This document shows, piece by piece, positions 53,767-63,827 of a stretch of 64,000 nt of DNA. Both the position numbers and the translations under genes were made by a program. The stretch is from assembly GCA_025934695.1 (NCBI GenBank), contig JAICWS010000006.1:124001-188000 (forward strand). The letters are read 5' to 3'. This DNA is from Alphaproteobacteria bacterium (GTDB taxonomy: Bacteria; Pseudomonadota; Alphaproteobacteria; Micavibrionales; UBA2020). Position 1 is the first letter of the stretch. Each line of letters begins with the position of its first letter. The notes under the pieces were generated by a model that was not told the origin of the DNA, did no database searches, and saw only the letters and a list, made by a program, of their open reading frames with translations.

Positions 53767-55365
53767 TTATTCCCACTCAATTGTCCCCGGCGGCTTCGAG
53801 GTGATGTCGTAGACCACGCGGTTGATGCCTTTGACCTCGTTCACGAGGCGCACGGCGACGTGGCCGAGGAATTCGTGGGGGAGGGGAGCATAGTCAGCGG
53901 TCATACCATCCACCGATGTAACGGCGCGCAGAGCGAGCACATGGTCATAGGTGCGGCCGTCGCCCATGACGCCGACGGTCTTGACGGGCAGCAGCACGGC
54001 GAAGGCCTGCCAGGTTTCGGTGTAGAGTTTTTTCGCGTGCAGTTCTTCGATGAAGATCGCATCGGCGCGGCGCAGGATGTTCAGGCGCTCCTCGGTGATC
54101 TCGCCGGGGATGCGGATGGCGAGGCCGGGGCCGGGGAAGGGGTGGCGCTGGATGAATTTTTCGGGGATGCCGAGGTGAAGCCCGAGCGCGCGCACTTCGT
54201 CCTTGAACAGCGTGCGCAAGGGTTCGACCAGCTTGAACTTCAAATCCTTGGGCAGGCCGCCTACATTGTGGTGCGACTTGATGGTGACAGTCGGCGCGCC
54301 GGTGAAGGACACGCTTTCGATGACGTCCGGGTACAGCGTGCCCTGAGCCAGGAACGCCGCTTCGCCGGCTTTTTTCTTGCCGCCTTCGAACACGTCGATA
54401 AAGGTCTTGCCGATGATCTTGCGCTTTTGTTCGGGGTCGGTCACGCCCTTCAGCCGCTCGAGGAACAGCGTGCCGGCCTCTTCGTGCACCAACGGTATAT
54501 TGAAATGATCGCGGAACAGGCTGACCACTTCCTGCGCTTCGTTCAGGCGCATTAATCCTGTATCGACAAAAATACAGGTCAGCTGGTCGCCGATGGCTTC
54601 ATGCAGCAGCGCAGCCACGACGGTCGAATCCACGCCGCCCGACACGCCGCAGATGACGCGCTCCTTGCCGACCTGCTTGCGGATGGCCTCGACGGCTTCG
54701 TCCTTGAAGGCCGCCATGGTCCAGTCGTTTTTGCACTTGGCGATTTTGAGGATGAAGTTCGAGATGATCTGCTTGCCCTCAGGGGTATGAACGACCTCCG
54801 GGTGGAACTGCACGCCGTAGAGGTGGCGCTTTTCGTCCGCGACGGCGGCATGGGCGCAGGTGTCGCTGCGGCCGATGGTCTTGAAGCCGTCGGGCAGTTT
54901 CGAGACGCTGTCGCCATGGCTCATCCACACCACGGCCTTGTTCGCCTGGCCCCAGATGCCGGCGAAGAGCGGCGAGGGATGGTCTTCCACCACCATGTGG
55001 GCGCGGCCGAATTCGCGCTTGGCGGAAGAGGCGACCTTGCCGCCCAGCTGCTCGCACATCGTCTGCAGCCCGTAGCAGATGCCGAGGACCGGGATGCCGA
55101 GCTCAAAAATCTCCTTATGCGCGCGCGGTGAATCTTTTTCCGTGACCGAAGCGGGCCCGCCCGAGAGAATGATAGCCTTGGGGTTCGCTTTCAGGATATC
55201 CGCCATCGGCGCGTTGAAGGGCAGCAGCACCGAGTAAACGCCGATCTCCCGCACGCGCCTCGCGATCAGCTGCGTGACCTGGCTGCCGAAATCGAGGATG
55301 ACGACCGTGTCGTGGACTTTCTTTACAGGCATTTCAGGGGCTTTCGCGGCGGCTTTGGCGGGCAT
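53767..55365 (-). CDS. guaA: GMP synthase (glutamine-hydrolysing)
   Basis: A 532-aa enzyme aminating XMP to GMP. The N-terminal glutaminase has nucleophile Cys97 in GICYGLQ; the ATP pyrophosphatase loop SGGVDST is near residue 240. The C-terminal dimerisation domain ends KPPGTIEWE, the usual end. The start is ATG 55365, with GGAAGA upstream; about 15 residues precede the normal N-terminus. It is separated from the upstream acquired-looking gene by 15 bases. Confidence 0.97.
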   Translation of the reverse strand: MPAKAAAKAPEMPVKKVHDTVVILDFGSQVTQLIARRVREIGVYSVLLPFNAPMADILKANPKAIILSGGPASVTEKDSPRAHKEIFELGIPVLGICYGLQTMCEQLGGKVASSAKREFGRAHMVVEDHPSPLFAGIWGQANKAVVWMSHGDSVSKLPDGFKTIGRSDTCAHAAVADEKRHLYGVQFHPEVVHTPEGKQIISNFILKIAKCKNDWTMAAFKDEAVEAIRKQVGKERVICGVSGGVDSTVVAALLHEAIGDQLTCIFVDTGLMRLNEAQEVVSLFRDHFNIPLVHEEAGTLFLERLKGVTDPEQKRKIIGKTFIDVFEGGKKKAGEAAFLAQGTLYPDVIESVSFTGAPTVTIKSHHNVGGLPKDLKFKLVEPLRTLFKDEVRALGLHLGIPEKFIQRHPFPGPGLAIRIPGEITEERLNILRRADAIFIEELHAKKLYTETWQAFAVLLPVKTVGVMGDGRTYDHVLALRAVTSVDGMTADYAPLPHEFLGHVAVRLVNEVKGINRVVYDITSKPPGTIEWE

Positions 55366-55510
55366 GGGCTTCTTCCGTCTAAAGGATGAATGAAGCCTAT
55401 AATCTGTGCCCGGACCGCCCGGCGTCAATGATTCCATTGGTTTACGTAATGCATAAAATTTCTACGTCGAAACAATGGGCTCATGGGCTTTAAGCATCAA
55501 TAGCAAATCA

Positions 55511-55645
55511 CCACCCCGCCGAAGGGCGGGGTCCGGCCGCCGCCGACAGGCGGCATATGAATCCGACCTTTAAAGGTTGCCGCAGCGGCGCGGTCATATG
55601 CGTCGCCGACGCGACGCGGCCAGACCCCGCCCTTCGGCGGGGTGG
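55511..55645. repeat. Composite inverted-repeat element, 135 bp, centred on a perfect palindrome
   Basis: Outer hairpins CCACCCCGCCGAAGGGCGGG and CCCCGCCCTTCGGCGGGGTG are inverted copies. Inside, CATATG occurs on both sides of the perfect 12-bp palindrome ACCTTTAAAGGT (55566-55577), with GGCCGC...GCGGCC pairing between. The 307-base gap between guaA and the DMT-like gene contains this element and no gene. Confidence 0.85.
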
Positions 55646-55672
55646 CAAACTGAAAAGGGCTTAAAAACTCCC

Positions 55673-57328
55673 CTATACCTTATCCCCCATATGTTTCACC
55701 CACAGCAGGCCCATCAGGGCGGCCAGGACGCAGAGGACGAGGACCATCGATATGGCCCGTTCGACCGCCAGGTTTGCGGTCAGGTCCTGGGCCACCTGCA
55801 TCTCTCCTTTTTCATTGCGGGAGAGGTAAAAGTGATGGCGCTGCTCGCACAGGTCGAGCACGGTGAAAAACACGAAGATGACCGCGAGCGCGAGGACGAT
55901 CGAATAGCCGTCGGCGATGAAATAATGCGGGCGGTAGATGATCAGCATCACCACGGTCAGCGCGCCCACCATAAACAGCGTAAACATCTCGGAAAAGCTG
56001 GTGCTCTGCGCCTTCGACAGGGCCAACTGGTCGAGCTGGTTATGCACAGCGCGGATATGCTTGTTGTTGGCGTTGCGCACCGCCTGGTAGTGGCGCGCGA
56101 CATCGGCGGGATCGGCGCCGGTGATGATGCCGGTGATATGATCCTTGAACGCGGCCGAGGCCGCCTTGCCGATACTTTCCACATGCTCGTCGATGTAATT
56201 GATGACCTCGATGGCGAGGCTTTCTTCCGACCGGTCGCGGTCGATGAGGCGCTCCATCATGAAGGCGACGAGGATGGCATAGAAGAACAGCGGCACCGAG
56301 GTCGCCTGGTAATAGTCGGTGATGACTTCCTGCCCGTTGGTGAAATAGATCCACAGCCCGCAGACCAACAGACCGATCAGCGTCGCGACATATGATTTCG
56401 AGCGGTCCGCGCGGATCGTCATGATAAGGTTCGAGGTGATGATGAAGATCGAGCCCCAGACGATATATTCCGTGACCGCCGACACTTTGGCCAGCCACAG
56501 CCAGACGACCGAGAAGACCGGCATCAAATACCACAGCGCCACGATATTCGGCTTGGCCGAGCGCAGGATCGCCATCGTATAGGCGACGTTGCCGAGCGTA
56601 TGAATGAAGACGCCGACCGCCACGACGATCAGGATGTTCTCGCGCGAGAAAACATCCGGCTTGTCAGGCCAGATGAGGGCGAAAATGCCAGACAGCACCA
56701 TGACGCAGGCGCTGAAGATCGCCTGTGTGCGCAGGAGCGACGCGATCGGATGCTTCTTGTTCTCCAGCAGGTGCGAGACGCGCGATTTCATGACGGCGGC
56801 GACCGCCATCAGCGCGCCGCCCAGGAGCGGCAGCAGCAGGTGGAAGGTGCCCATAAACTTGTCGGCGGCGAAACCGGCGGTTTTGATTTCGGGATACAGC
56901 AGGAACCCGATGCCGACGAGCGCCAGCAGCGAAAAGGCGAGGTCCTTGCGTGAAATCGTCTCCCAGCCTTTCTTGATCAGCAGCGGCGTGATGTACATGG
57001 CCAGGATCGGCCAGGCCTCGTACACGACCGTTGCGCCCGCCTTGGACATGTAGGAAAAAGACACCAGCAGGCAAGCGAAGGACAAAACGACCGTCACGCA
57101 GCCGATGATGATATCGACCATCATCTTGCCGTCGATGCGCTTGAGGCCTTCTTTGCGCAGGTCCTTGAAGCCGGGGGTGAGGAACAGCAGCACCAGCGTC
57201 GCGGCGAGGCCTGCGGCATAGGTCAGCAGGATATAATCGAAAATCCCCAAGCTGCCGATGCCCCAGACGCTGAGCAGCGGAAAAAGGCTCCAGCTTAAAA
57301 CCGAAAACATCATATATAAGGCCGGCAT
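55673..57328 (-). CDS. DMT/EamA-like membrane protein with extra C-terminal domain
   Basis: A 551-aa protein. Residues 1 to about 310 look like a ten-helix drug/metabolite-type transporter (EamA pair), with AILRSAKPNIVALWYLMPVF near the end of the second half. Two or three further helices follow, then a cytosolic helical region (residues about 365-450, including EVINYIDEHVESIGKAA) and two or three more membrane helices. The extra part is unusual for this superfamily. AAGGA lies nine bases before the ATG. It starts 21 bases after the large transporter-RCK gene, so the two form an operon. Substrate unknown. Confidence 0.7.
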   Translation of the reverse strand: MPALYMMFSVLSWSLFPLLSVWGIGSLGIFDYILLTYAAGLAATLVLLFLTPGFKDLRKEGLKRIDGKMMVDIIIGCVTVVLSFACLLVSFSYMSKAGATVVYEAWPILAMYITPLLIKKGWETISRKDLAFSLLALVGIGFLLYPEIKTAGFAADKFMGTFHLLLPLLGGALMAVAAVMKSRVSHLLENKKHPIASLLRTQAIFSACVMVLSGIFALIWPDKPDVFSRENILIVVAVGVFIHTLGNVAYTMAILRSAKPNIVALWYLMPVFSVVWLWLAKVSAVTEYIVWGSIFIITSNLIMTIRADRSKSYVATLIGLLVCGLWIYFTNGQEVITDYYQATSVPLFFYAILVAFMMERLIDRDRSEESLAIEVINYIDEHVESIGKAASAAFKDHITGIITGADPADVARHYQAVRNANNKHIRAVHNQLDQLALSKAQSTSFSEMFTLFMVGALTVVMLIIYRPHYFIADGYSIVLALAVIFVFFTVLDLCEQRHHFYLSRNEKGEMQVAQDLTANLAVERAISMVLVLCVLAALMGLLWVKHMGDKV

Positions 57329-57349
57329 TCTAAAAATCCTTCTTCAAAA

Positions 57350-60300
57350 CTAGATCATCGGAATGTTCAGCAGCAGGTCCCCGTCCCGGACCGGTTCGTG
57401 CTCGGGCACTTCGGCGAGACGGAAACCCTTGTGGTGATGCTTGCCCGCGATATCGACGGCGGAAACCAGGCGCAGGCGCGCGACCAGTTGCATGGGCGGC
57501 GCGGAATAGGCCTGTATCTCGTGGCAGGCCTGCGCGAAGCTCTTGCCAATCAGGCGGATCTCGTTCCCCATATGATCTTTGAGCGTCACGTCCTCGGCGT
57601 AAACGACGGCATAGCGGCAGAGGTATCTTGCGGCTTCGGCCGCCTGGTGGAAGTGCGAGATCGTCCCGTGCGGCTGGCCCAGCAGCGTCTTGTCGGAAAG
57701 CCCGCGGTGGAAGATCATCGACAACACTTCCATGTAGCTCTGGCGCGGCAGGGATGTATCGACGATCTTGTCGACGAAGAAATTCTCAAACAGCACGCGG
57801 CTTTCGGCGCCCGCGGTTTCGACCGCGATATATATGTCGGGGTGGGTCAGGTAGGGCTTCTTGCGTTTCGCGGCCGCTTCCGACGACATATGATGGATTT
57901 GCGTATCCAGCCGGTCGATGAAATCGATGCTGGCCGATTCCGGGTTTGGCTGGTCGAAATCAAGGAAGATATAGACGCGGTCGCCCGGCTGCAGCACGGG
58001 CTTAAAGCTCTTGCCGCTGCCGGGGCCGTCTACCGGGCAGATGTGGCGGATCATGTCTTCGCTCTGGCCGGCCTGCAACACATGCACGGCCAGATTTTTC
58101 GCGATATCCTCGGGCACCAGTTGCCCGGTGGGGATAAGAATGACGATACGCGGCTTCTTCGCACCGTCGAAAACATGCAGCAGGCCATTCACGAAGGCGC
58201 GCGCATGCGGCGTGAAGTTGAAGACGAAAATATTTTGCTCGTCCGGCACGGCGGGCAGGTGCGGCTTGACCGGCTTGCTGCCGTCATAATCCTCGCGCAG
58301 GATGATGCGGTCCGCCACGACCTTCTGCATGCTGAGCGCGGCGGAAGGAATGTCGATATGGATAATCCCATCGCCCACCTCCATGATCAGGCCGAGTAGG
58401 CGCGTATAGTCGATTTCTTTAAGTTCCTTGCCGTCGTAATAGCGCGCGCCCCGCGTGCCTTCGGGCACCTGCGCGCGCACGCGCGTCGAGAGCTGGCGCA
58501 ACGCCCGGGCATGGTGAGCGCGTTTTTCCGCCCCTTCCGCCGCGCGGCCCGAGAAGTGGGCGCGGAAAATCTCCTTGCCCTGCTTGTCGAGCTCGTAGCT
58601 TTTCAGGATAAAGCGCTGCAGCGGGCTGATGCCGTTGGCGAAGAGGCCCGGGTTCCCCGGGGGGCGCCCCGTGCGGTAATAAGCGTTCATCAACTCGATG
58701 CCGCCGTCCATATCCGCCATCAGGAAGGCGGAAACGTCTGCATCGAAAGCCATGCGAATGGCCGCGCGCATCATCAGGGGGCTCGACGAGCGGCGCAGGA
58801 GCTCGTGGAAGCGCTCCGACGGCGTCTCGATGAAAATGCGCGGCATGCCCGATAAATCATCAATCTCCTGCGAAGGATCGTCGCCCGTATGGTCGGGCCC
58901 GGCGATGCCGGCGTCGAGCCCCTCGACTGCCGAGGCGCGCGTGCTGTTCAGCAGCGCGTCGAGCTTGGCGACATAACGCAGCTTCTCGTACTCGCCTTGC
59001 GTCGTCATGTCGGAGAGCAGGTAAATCTCCTCCGCCTGCTCGATGCGGTACTCCTGGAAGTTGTGGAAAGCGTCGGGGTGCTTGACCGCCGCGAAGATCC
59101 GGTGCGATCCCAGCGCGGTCGCGTTCACCGCCTGGCAGAAGGATTGCGCCTGGTCGAAATGCGCGCCGTCGCACAGCAGCAGGATCGAGGCGTCGCGCGT
59201 ATAGAGCGCGGTTTCAACGAAGCCTTCGAAGCGCTCGTGATAGTTGATGATCACGATGCGATAGCTGGGGATTTCGCCCGTCGCGAAAAGCCGCGACAGT
59301 TTCGTGACCGTCTCCCCCGACGACAGCTGCGCCATCACGATGATGCCGCCCAGGATGGCAAGCGGCATGATGCTGACGAGAGCGAGGCCCAGCGTGCTAT
59401 GGGGTTTGAGCGCCTCCGACATGCCGCTACCGGTGAATTCCATGATCCAGCCGATAAAGCTGACGAGCGAGCTGAACAGCGGCTTGGCCCCCTCGGGCAG
59501 GCCGTAGAGCCGATCGTGTGTCATCTCCGCCCAATAGAGCAGTCCGGCGGCGCTCGCCAGCAGCAGCAGGCCGACGCTCAGGAAATACAGGCCGCGGTGT
59601 TTCATCGACCAAATTGTAATGCGCGTCATGACGACGAAGATTTCGCGCATGTGGCCGAGCAGCACGTGCCCGCGCCGCAGCACGTTGCGAAAGGCGATAA
59701 AAGTGAAGAGAAGCAACCCGATGCCGATCCACGGCAGCCAGGTCGAGATCGAAATCATTCCTTTCAGCACACTGTGCTTCTCCGCCTGCTCGGGCGAGGC
59801 GACCAGCAGGTCGATGACCTGGATAAAGAAGGGCAACAGATATCCCAGCGCCACGCCGACCAGACAGAAATGCATCAGGCCGTATTTCACCATGTCGGTG
59901 CGGTTGGGCATTTCCATCATGCGGGTTTTCTGGCCGCCGTGATGTTCGAGCAACCTGCGTTGCGCGCGTTCTTCCTTGTGGATGATGTTGAACCACAGGA
60001 TGCCGGCCAGCGCGCCGATGGGCGTTACATAGCAGCCGATATTGAGGCCCACGAGAAAGGCCTGGATCACGATGACGCGCATATACTCGTTCAGGCTCCC
60101 GCCCGGCAGCGCCTCCATGTGCTTGAGCAGTTCCGAGAGAAGCGCCGAGGCCGGCAGGTCATTCAGCACGTTCGTGATGACGCCAGAGAGGAAGATCATG
60201 CTCAGCGACGCATGGACGAGATCGCCCAGCATCACCTTGTGCACATAGGGCAGGACGATCTTCTCGACGAGATCAAGCCGCGCCAGCTCGTCCGCGAAGA

Positions 60301-61369
60301 TGAAAAAGCACATGCCGAAGAACAGGATGCCGTAGGGCAGGAACTGCGTCATCTTCGCGATTTCGCCCGCCGCTTTCTTCGGGTCGCCCGTGTCCTCGAC
60401 CGCTTCCTTGTAGAGGAAGAAGAATGAGGCAAGGGCCGTCGGAATGGCCGACCAGAACAGCGACATTTCCAGCGCAGAGACGATCGACAGCCAGACGACC
60501 GCACCCACGAACAGCACCACCCAGCGCTGCATGCGCAGCGTAAAATGGGTGGTGCGCGCGAAGGCGGGCACGCGATAGGTGTCGGAATAAGACCAGCGCT
60601 TGGTGAACAACCCCTTCGTCCCGGGCTTGGATTGCTGGTTCATCCAGTCGATGAGGATCATGCTCAGCATGCACGACAAAAGCGCCGGCACGAACATGAG
60701 GCCGAGGTACTGGAAGAAGTCGATGTGCAGAACCTTGCCCAAGATGATGTTCGTGGGCGAGCCGATCAGCAGGCCCATCGATAATGTATTCGCGGCGACA
60801 AATTGCGCCAGCAGCAGAAGGCGCGCGTTGTGGATGCCCGCATGGACGCAGACCGACATGATGATGGGCGTCAGCACCAGAACGACGATATCGTTCGAGG
60901 TAAAGAAGGTTAGCACCGAGGCGAGGATGAAGAGATAAAGGATCAGCCGCGTCGTGTTGCCCTGGCACTTGTACACGATCTTGTAGGCCGCGAAGGCGAA
61001 ATAGCCCGAACGCCCGATGCCCTCGGCGATGACCGCGAAGGACAGGATGAAGACGATGATGTCGATCTTTTCGGCGAAGACTTTCGGAATGGTCGCTGGA
61101 TGCACGGCGCCCATTGCGATCGCGACCGCTGTGGCACATAAGGGGATGACGGCTTCGCGTCCGGGAATCCCGCGCGTCTCCAGCCAAAGGTCGAGGCCAA
61201 CGCGTTCGCCGAAAATGATCAGCAGGACGGTCGCCGCCGATAAAATCAGGATCACCGCCGCGGGCAGGGCCTGGTAAACGTATAGCAGCGCCGCCGCCGC
61301 GGACAGGATCAGCAGCGAATTGACCGGGATGCCGGACAGCGCGGATTTCTTTTCGGCCTCTTCGTTCAA
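57350..61369 (-). CDS. Giant ion-transporter/RCK-like fusion protein
   Basis: About 1339 aa. The N-terminal half is a polytopic membrane domain with two ion-transporter-superfamily signatures (ArsB/NhaD/SLC13-like): TSNDIVVLVLTPI (about 157-169) and GSPTNI (about 203-208). A second block of helices reaches about residue 690. From about residue 700 a long cytosolic part begins with IVIINYHERFEGFVETAL, then DASILLLCDGAHFDQAQ, and a second similar unit begins NIFVFNFTPHARAFV. This order recalls the tandem RCK-like part of CASTOR/POLLUX channels. TTG 61369 has GGAGAG eight bases upstream and is preferred to TTG 61429. Substrate and ligand unknown. Confidence 0.75.
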   Translation of the reverse strand: MNEEAEKKSALSGIPVNSLLILSAAAALLYVYQALPAAVILILSAATVLLIIFGERVGLDLWLETRGIPGREAVIPLCATAVAIAMGAVHPATIPKVFAEKIDIIVFILSFAVIAEGIGRSGYFAFAAYKIVYKCQGNTTRLILYLFILASVLTFFTSNDIVVLVLTPIIMSVCVHAGIHNARLLLLAQFVAANTLSMGLLIGSPTNIILGKVLHIDFFQYLGLMFVPALLSCMLSMILIDWMNQQSKPGTKGLFTKRWSYSDTYRVPAFARTTHFTLRMQRWVVLFVGAVVWLSIVSALEMSLFWSAIPTALASFFFLYKEAVEDTGDPKKAAGEIAKMTQFLPYGILFFGMCFFIFADELARLDLVEKIVLPYVHKVMLGDLVHASLSMIFLSGVITNVLNDLPASALLSELLKHMEALPGGSLNEYMRVIVIQAFLVGLNIGCYVTPIGALAGILWFNIIHKEERAQRRLLEHHGGQKTRMMEMPNRTDMVKYGLMHFCLVGVALGYLLPFFIQVIDLLVASPEQAEKHSVLKGMISISTWLPWIGIGLLLFTFIAFRNVLRRGHVLLGHMREIFVVMTRITIWSMKHRGLYFLSVGLLLLASAAGLLYWAEMTHDRLYGLPEGAKPLFSSLVSFIGWIMEFTGSGMSEALKPHSTLGLALVSIMPLAILGGIIVMAQLSSGETVTKLSRLFATGEIPSYRIVIINYHERFEGFVETALYTRDASILLLCDGAHFDQAQSFCQAVNATALGSHRIFAAVKHPDAFHNFQEYRIEQAEEIYLLSDMTTQGEYEKLRYVAKLDALLNSTRASAVEGLDAGIAGPDHTGDDPSQEIDDLSGMPRIFIETPSERFHELLRRSSSPLMMRAAIRMAFDADVSAFLMADMDGGIELMNAYYRTGRPPGNPGLFANGISPLQRFILKSYELDKQGKEIFRAHFSGRAAEGAEKRAHHARALRQLSTRVRAQVPEGTRGARYYDGKELKEIDYTRLLGLIMEVGDGIIHIDIPSAALSMQKVVADRIILREDYDGSKPVKPHLPAVPDEQNIFVFNFTPHARAFVNGLLHVFDGAKKPRIVILIPTGQLVPEDIAKNLAVHVLQAGQSEDMIRHICPVDGPGSGKSFKPVLQPGDRVYIFLDFDQPNPESASIDFIDRLDTQIHHMSSEAAAKRKKPYLTHPDIYIAVETAGAESRVLFENFFVDKIVDTSLPRQSYMEVLSMIFHRGLSDKTLLGQPHGTISHFHQAAEAARYLCRYAVVYAEDVTLKDHMGNEIRLIGKSFAQACHEIQAYSAPPMQLVARLRLVSAVDIAGKHHHKGFRLAEVPEHEPVRDGDLLLNIPMI

Positions 61370-61475
61370 CGGGATTGCTCTCCAGGGGCCCCGCAGGTGG
61401 GATTCTTTAAGAGCGGCCCCGAAGTCCAATTTACCAATGAATTCTTAAATTTGCGTAACGGAGAGATTTGTCAGA

Positions 61476-62498
61476 TTACGGCGAGAGCTTCGGCCCGCTC
61501 CTCCTCCCCCGCAGGCTATTCGCCGGTGACGGGGGAGGAGGGGCAAGCCGCGCGCGGATCTCCTTCAGGAGGAGGGTCTTGTCGAATTCCGTATAACGCA
61601 GATGCCAGGGCTTGTCCCGGCCTTCGCCCGCGCGTTCCTGGTAGAGGATGCCGAGCTTGTCGCCCAGGTCGATGGTCTCGGGATGGCCGTTCTCGCCGGA
61701 GCCGTTTTTGTAAGGCGTCGGTTCGATCGGCGTGCGCATGGGCAGGAACGGCCCGTCGGGCGTGGCCGAGGCCGCGAAAAAGACGCGCTGGCGCGTTCCG
61801 CGTTCCGACTTGTCCTTGTCGAGGAAACAGACGCCGACCATCAGGAAGGCGTCATCGGCGAGCTGGACGATCTTGGCGCCTTCCAGCCCCCATTCGAAAT
61901 TTTTACTGCCCGGCTGGTTGTGGAAGGGCACGTCTTCCTGTTTCAGCGCCAGTTTGGGCGCGCTCCATTTATCGGTTCCCTGTTCGCGCAACGATACGTA
62001 AACATCGCCGCAGCCGACCTCGCGATAGGCCGAAAACACCATGCAGTCATGGATTTTTCCGCCTTTCGTGACTTCCGACACGGCGACATCGTAAAGGCTC
62101 ACGCTGCCCGGCACATCTTTCTTCGTCATCGCGACGGGATCCGCCTTGAAATGGATACCGTCGGTCGAGCTCGCGACGGCGATGACGCCGTCTTCCGTGT
62201 TCCAGCTGGTCTGGATGTACATTCTGAACAAGGGTTCGCCATCCCTGTCTTCCACTACAACGGAAGGCGCACAGACGCCGGGGCCTGAAACGCCCTCCAC
62301 CACCGCCGGCTCCTCTTCCTGCCAGGGGCCCGCCGGGTGGTTGGCCGTAAACCGCGGCACCAGCCCTTCGTCGACGCCGAAGACTGTCGCATACAGGGCA
62401 TAGGTGCCGTCGGGAAGCTGCACCACCGTCGGATCCTTGATCTCGAAGCGGCCTGTAGAGCCGTCGCGGCGGCGGATATCAACCAGCCGGGATTCCAT
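61476..62498 (-). CDS. Beta-propeller protein, glycosidase family 43/130-like
   Basis: A 340-aa protein without a signal peptide. Repeated blade-like strands (KDPTVVQLPDGTYALYAT, APSVVVEDRDGEPLFRMYIQ, AVASSTDGIHF, KIVQLADDAFLMVGV) fit the five-bladed propeller of GH43/GH32/GH130-type enzymes. The KDP and late E residues match the usual acid positions only roughly. The C-terminus is Pro-rich. ATG 62498 has GAGG upstream; an ATG ten codons earlier has none. It lies next to galU, consistent with a sugar role, but no substrate can be named. Confidence 0.7.
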   Translation of the reverse strand: MESRLVDIRRRDGSTGRFEIKDPTVVQLPDGTYALYATVFGVDEGLVPRFTANHPAGPWQEEEPAVVEGVSGPGVCAPSVVVEDRDGEPLFRMYIQTSWNTEDGVIAVASSTDGIHFKADPVAMTKKDVPGSVSLYDVAVSEVTKGGKIHDCMVFSAYREVGCGDVYVSLREQGTDKWSAPKLALKQEDVPFHNQPGSKNFEWGLEGAKIVQLADDAFLMVGVCFLDKDKSERGTRQRVFFAASATPDGPFLPMRTPIEPTPYKNGSGENGHPETIDLGDKLGILYQERAGEGRDKPWHLRYTEFDKTLLLKEIRARLAPPPPSPANSLRGRRSGPKLSP

Positions 62499-62559
62499 CT
62501 TGATCCTCAATCTTGTAGGGAGAGTCATTTTTACGTGAAGGGAGGGATTGGATCAAGAT

Positions 62560-62584
62560 GTAACCCCGACGAAAGCCGGGGTTG
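62560..62584. repeat. Single REP-like hairpin
   Basis: GTAACCCCGACGAAAGCCGG followed by GGTT; the hairpin has one mismatch. It lies in the divergent gap between the propeller gene and galU. Confidence 0.7.
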
Positions 62585-62649
62585 CGTGGGATATGTAAAT
62601 CCCTCTTCCGGGATTCCCGCGGGGCGCGCGATTAGGGTATAAGTCAAAA

Positions 62650-63537
62650 ATGGCTCAGAAGATCAAAAAAATCGTCTTTCCCGTCGCCGGTCTCGCCACG
62701 CGATTCCTGCCCGCCACCAAAACCGTCCCGAAAGAGCTGTTTCCGCTCGTGGACAAGCCGCTGCTGCAATACGCGGTAGAGGAGGCGCTCGAGGCGGGCA
62801 TCACCGAATTCATTTTCGTGTCGTCCCATCGCAAGCCCTCGATCGAAAAACATTTCGCGCGCATGCCCGAGCTTGAACATTACCTTGAAGACATTGGCAA
62901 AGGCGCCTTCGCCCAGCTGCTGCGCGACTGCGCCCTGCCCGAAGAACATGTGAAGATCGTCTACCAGGACGATCCCAAGGGGCTCGGCCATGCCGTCTTC
63001 GTCGCGCGCGAAGCGGTCGGCAATGAGCCCTTTGCCGTGCTGCTGCCCGACGACGCGATCCTGACGAAAAAAGGCGGTGGCGTGCTCAAGCAAATGGCGG
63101 ATTTCATCGCCCAGAATGATGGCGCCAGCCTGATTGCGGCGCAGGATGTGCCGCTCGACCAGGTCAGCTGGTACGGCATCGTCGACGGCAAGCCGGAGAA
63201 GGGCCCGCACCTGCGCGTCAAAACGCTGGTCGAAAAGCCGGCCAAGGAAAAAGCGCCGTCGCGCACCGCGATCATCGGGCGTTATATGCTGCAGCCGGAA
63301 ATCTTCCCCATTCTCGAAGGCATGTGCGACCATCGCGAGGGCAAGAAGGAAATCCAGCTCACCGACGCGATCTCGACGCTCGCCCAGAAGAAGCCGGTTT
63401 ACGGCTTCATCTTTGACGGCCACCGCTTTGACTGCGGCCAGTGCGCCGGCTTCGTCGAGGCCAATGTCGCCTATGCGCTGGAGCGGCCCGAGCTGGCGAA
63501 GAACCTGCGCGAAAAACTGGGACAGCTATTGAAGTAG
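62650..63537 (+). CDS. galU: UTP-glucose-1-phosphate uridylyltransferase
   Basis: A 295-aa enzyme making UDP-glucose for envelope polysaccharides. The nucleotidyltransferase signature VFPVAGLATRFLPATKTVPKE is given here in two parts, VFPVAGLATRFLPA and TKTVPKE. LVDKPLLQYAVEEA, LLPDDAIL and the VEKP motif follow. Length is normal. The ribosome-binding site is weak. Confidence 0.97.
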   Translation: MAQKIKKIVFPVAGLATRFLPATKTVPKELFPLVDKPLLQYAVEEALEAGITEFIFVSSHRKPSIEKHFARMPELEHYLEDIGKGAFAQLLRDCALPEEHVKIVYQDDPKGLGHAVFVAREAVGNEPFAVLLPDDAILTKKGGGVLKQMADFIAQNDGASLIAAQDVPLDQVSWYGIVDGKPEKGPHLRVKTLVEKPAKEKAPSRTAIIGRYMLQPEIFPILEGMCDHREGKKEIQLTDAISTLAQKKPVYGFIFDGHRFDCGQCAGFVEANVAYALERPELAKNLREKLGQLLK

Positions 63538-63540
63538 ATT

Positions 63541-63566
63541 GTCATGCCAGCTTTCGCTGGAATGAC
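63541..63566. repeat. Single REP-like hairpin
   Basis: GTCATGCCAGCTTTCGCTGG followed by AATGAC, directly after galU. It belongs to the GTCAT...ATGAC family and may also help end galU transcription. Confidence 0.7.
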
Positions 63567-63783
63567 ATGGATAGTTTGATTCGCCAAACGCTGATCAGGA
63601 AAGGCTGAAAGCGCTTCGCATTTACGCATTTGTTTGCGCGCGTTTTGCGGTACTCCAAAAGCCTGCTGGTTTGATAGGAAATGGATTTCCGCTGTGCGCG
63701 CGACTGAAAACGATTTTCATAACGCAAAAGCTGCCGCTTCTTGCAAACAGATTATTAATTTCTTCCCGATATCATTGGAAATA

Positions 63784-63808
63784 GCTGCGCCACAACGCAG
63801 CGTTTTTT
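63784..63808 (+). terminator. Terminator or attenuator before the SPFH gene
   Basis: GCTGCG-CCACAA-CGCAGC followed by GTTTTTTT, ending only five bases before the GGGGGAGA ribosome-binding site of the next gene. The position suggests attenuation or the end of a short upstream RNA. The 290-base gap has no coding frame that looks real. Confidence 0.65.
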
Positions 63809-63827
63809 TCCTGGGGGAGATTTTAAA

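Noticed and set aside
58889-60427. A 512-codon open frame on the plus strand opposite the giant transporter gene
   Set aside because: Its translation is rich in His, Asp, Gln and Arg as expected from reading membrane-helix codons backwards; the minus-strand gene has clear motifs.
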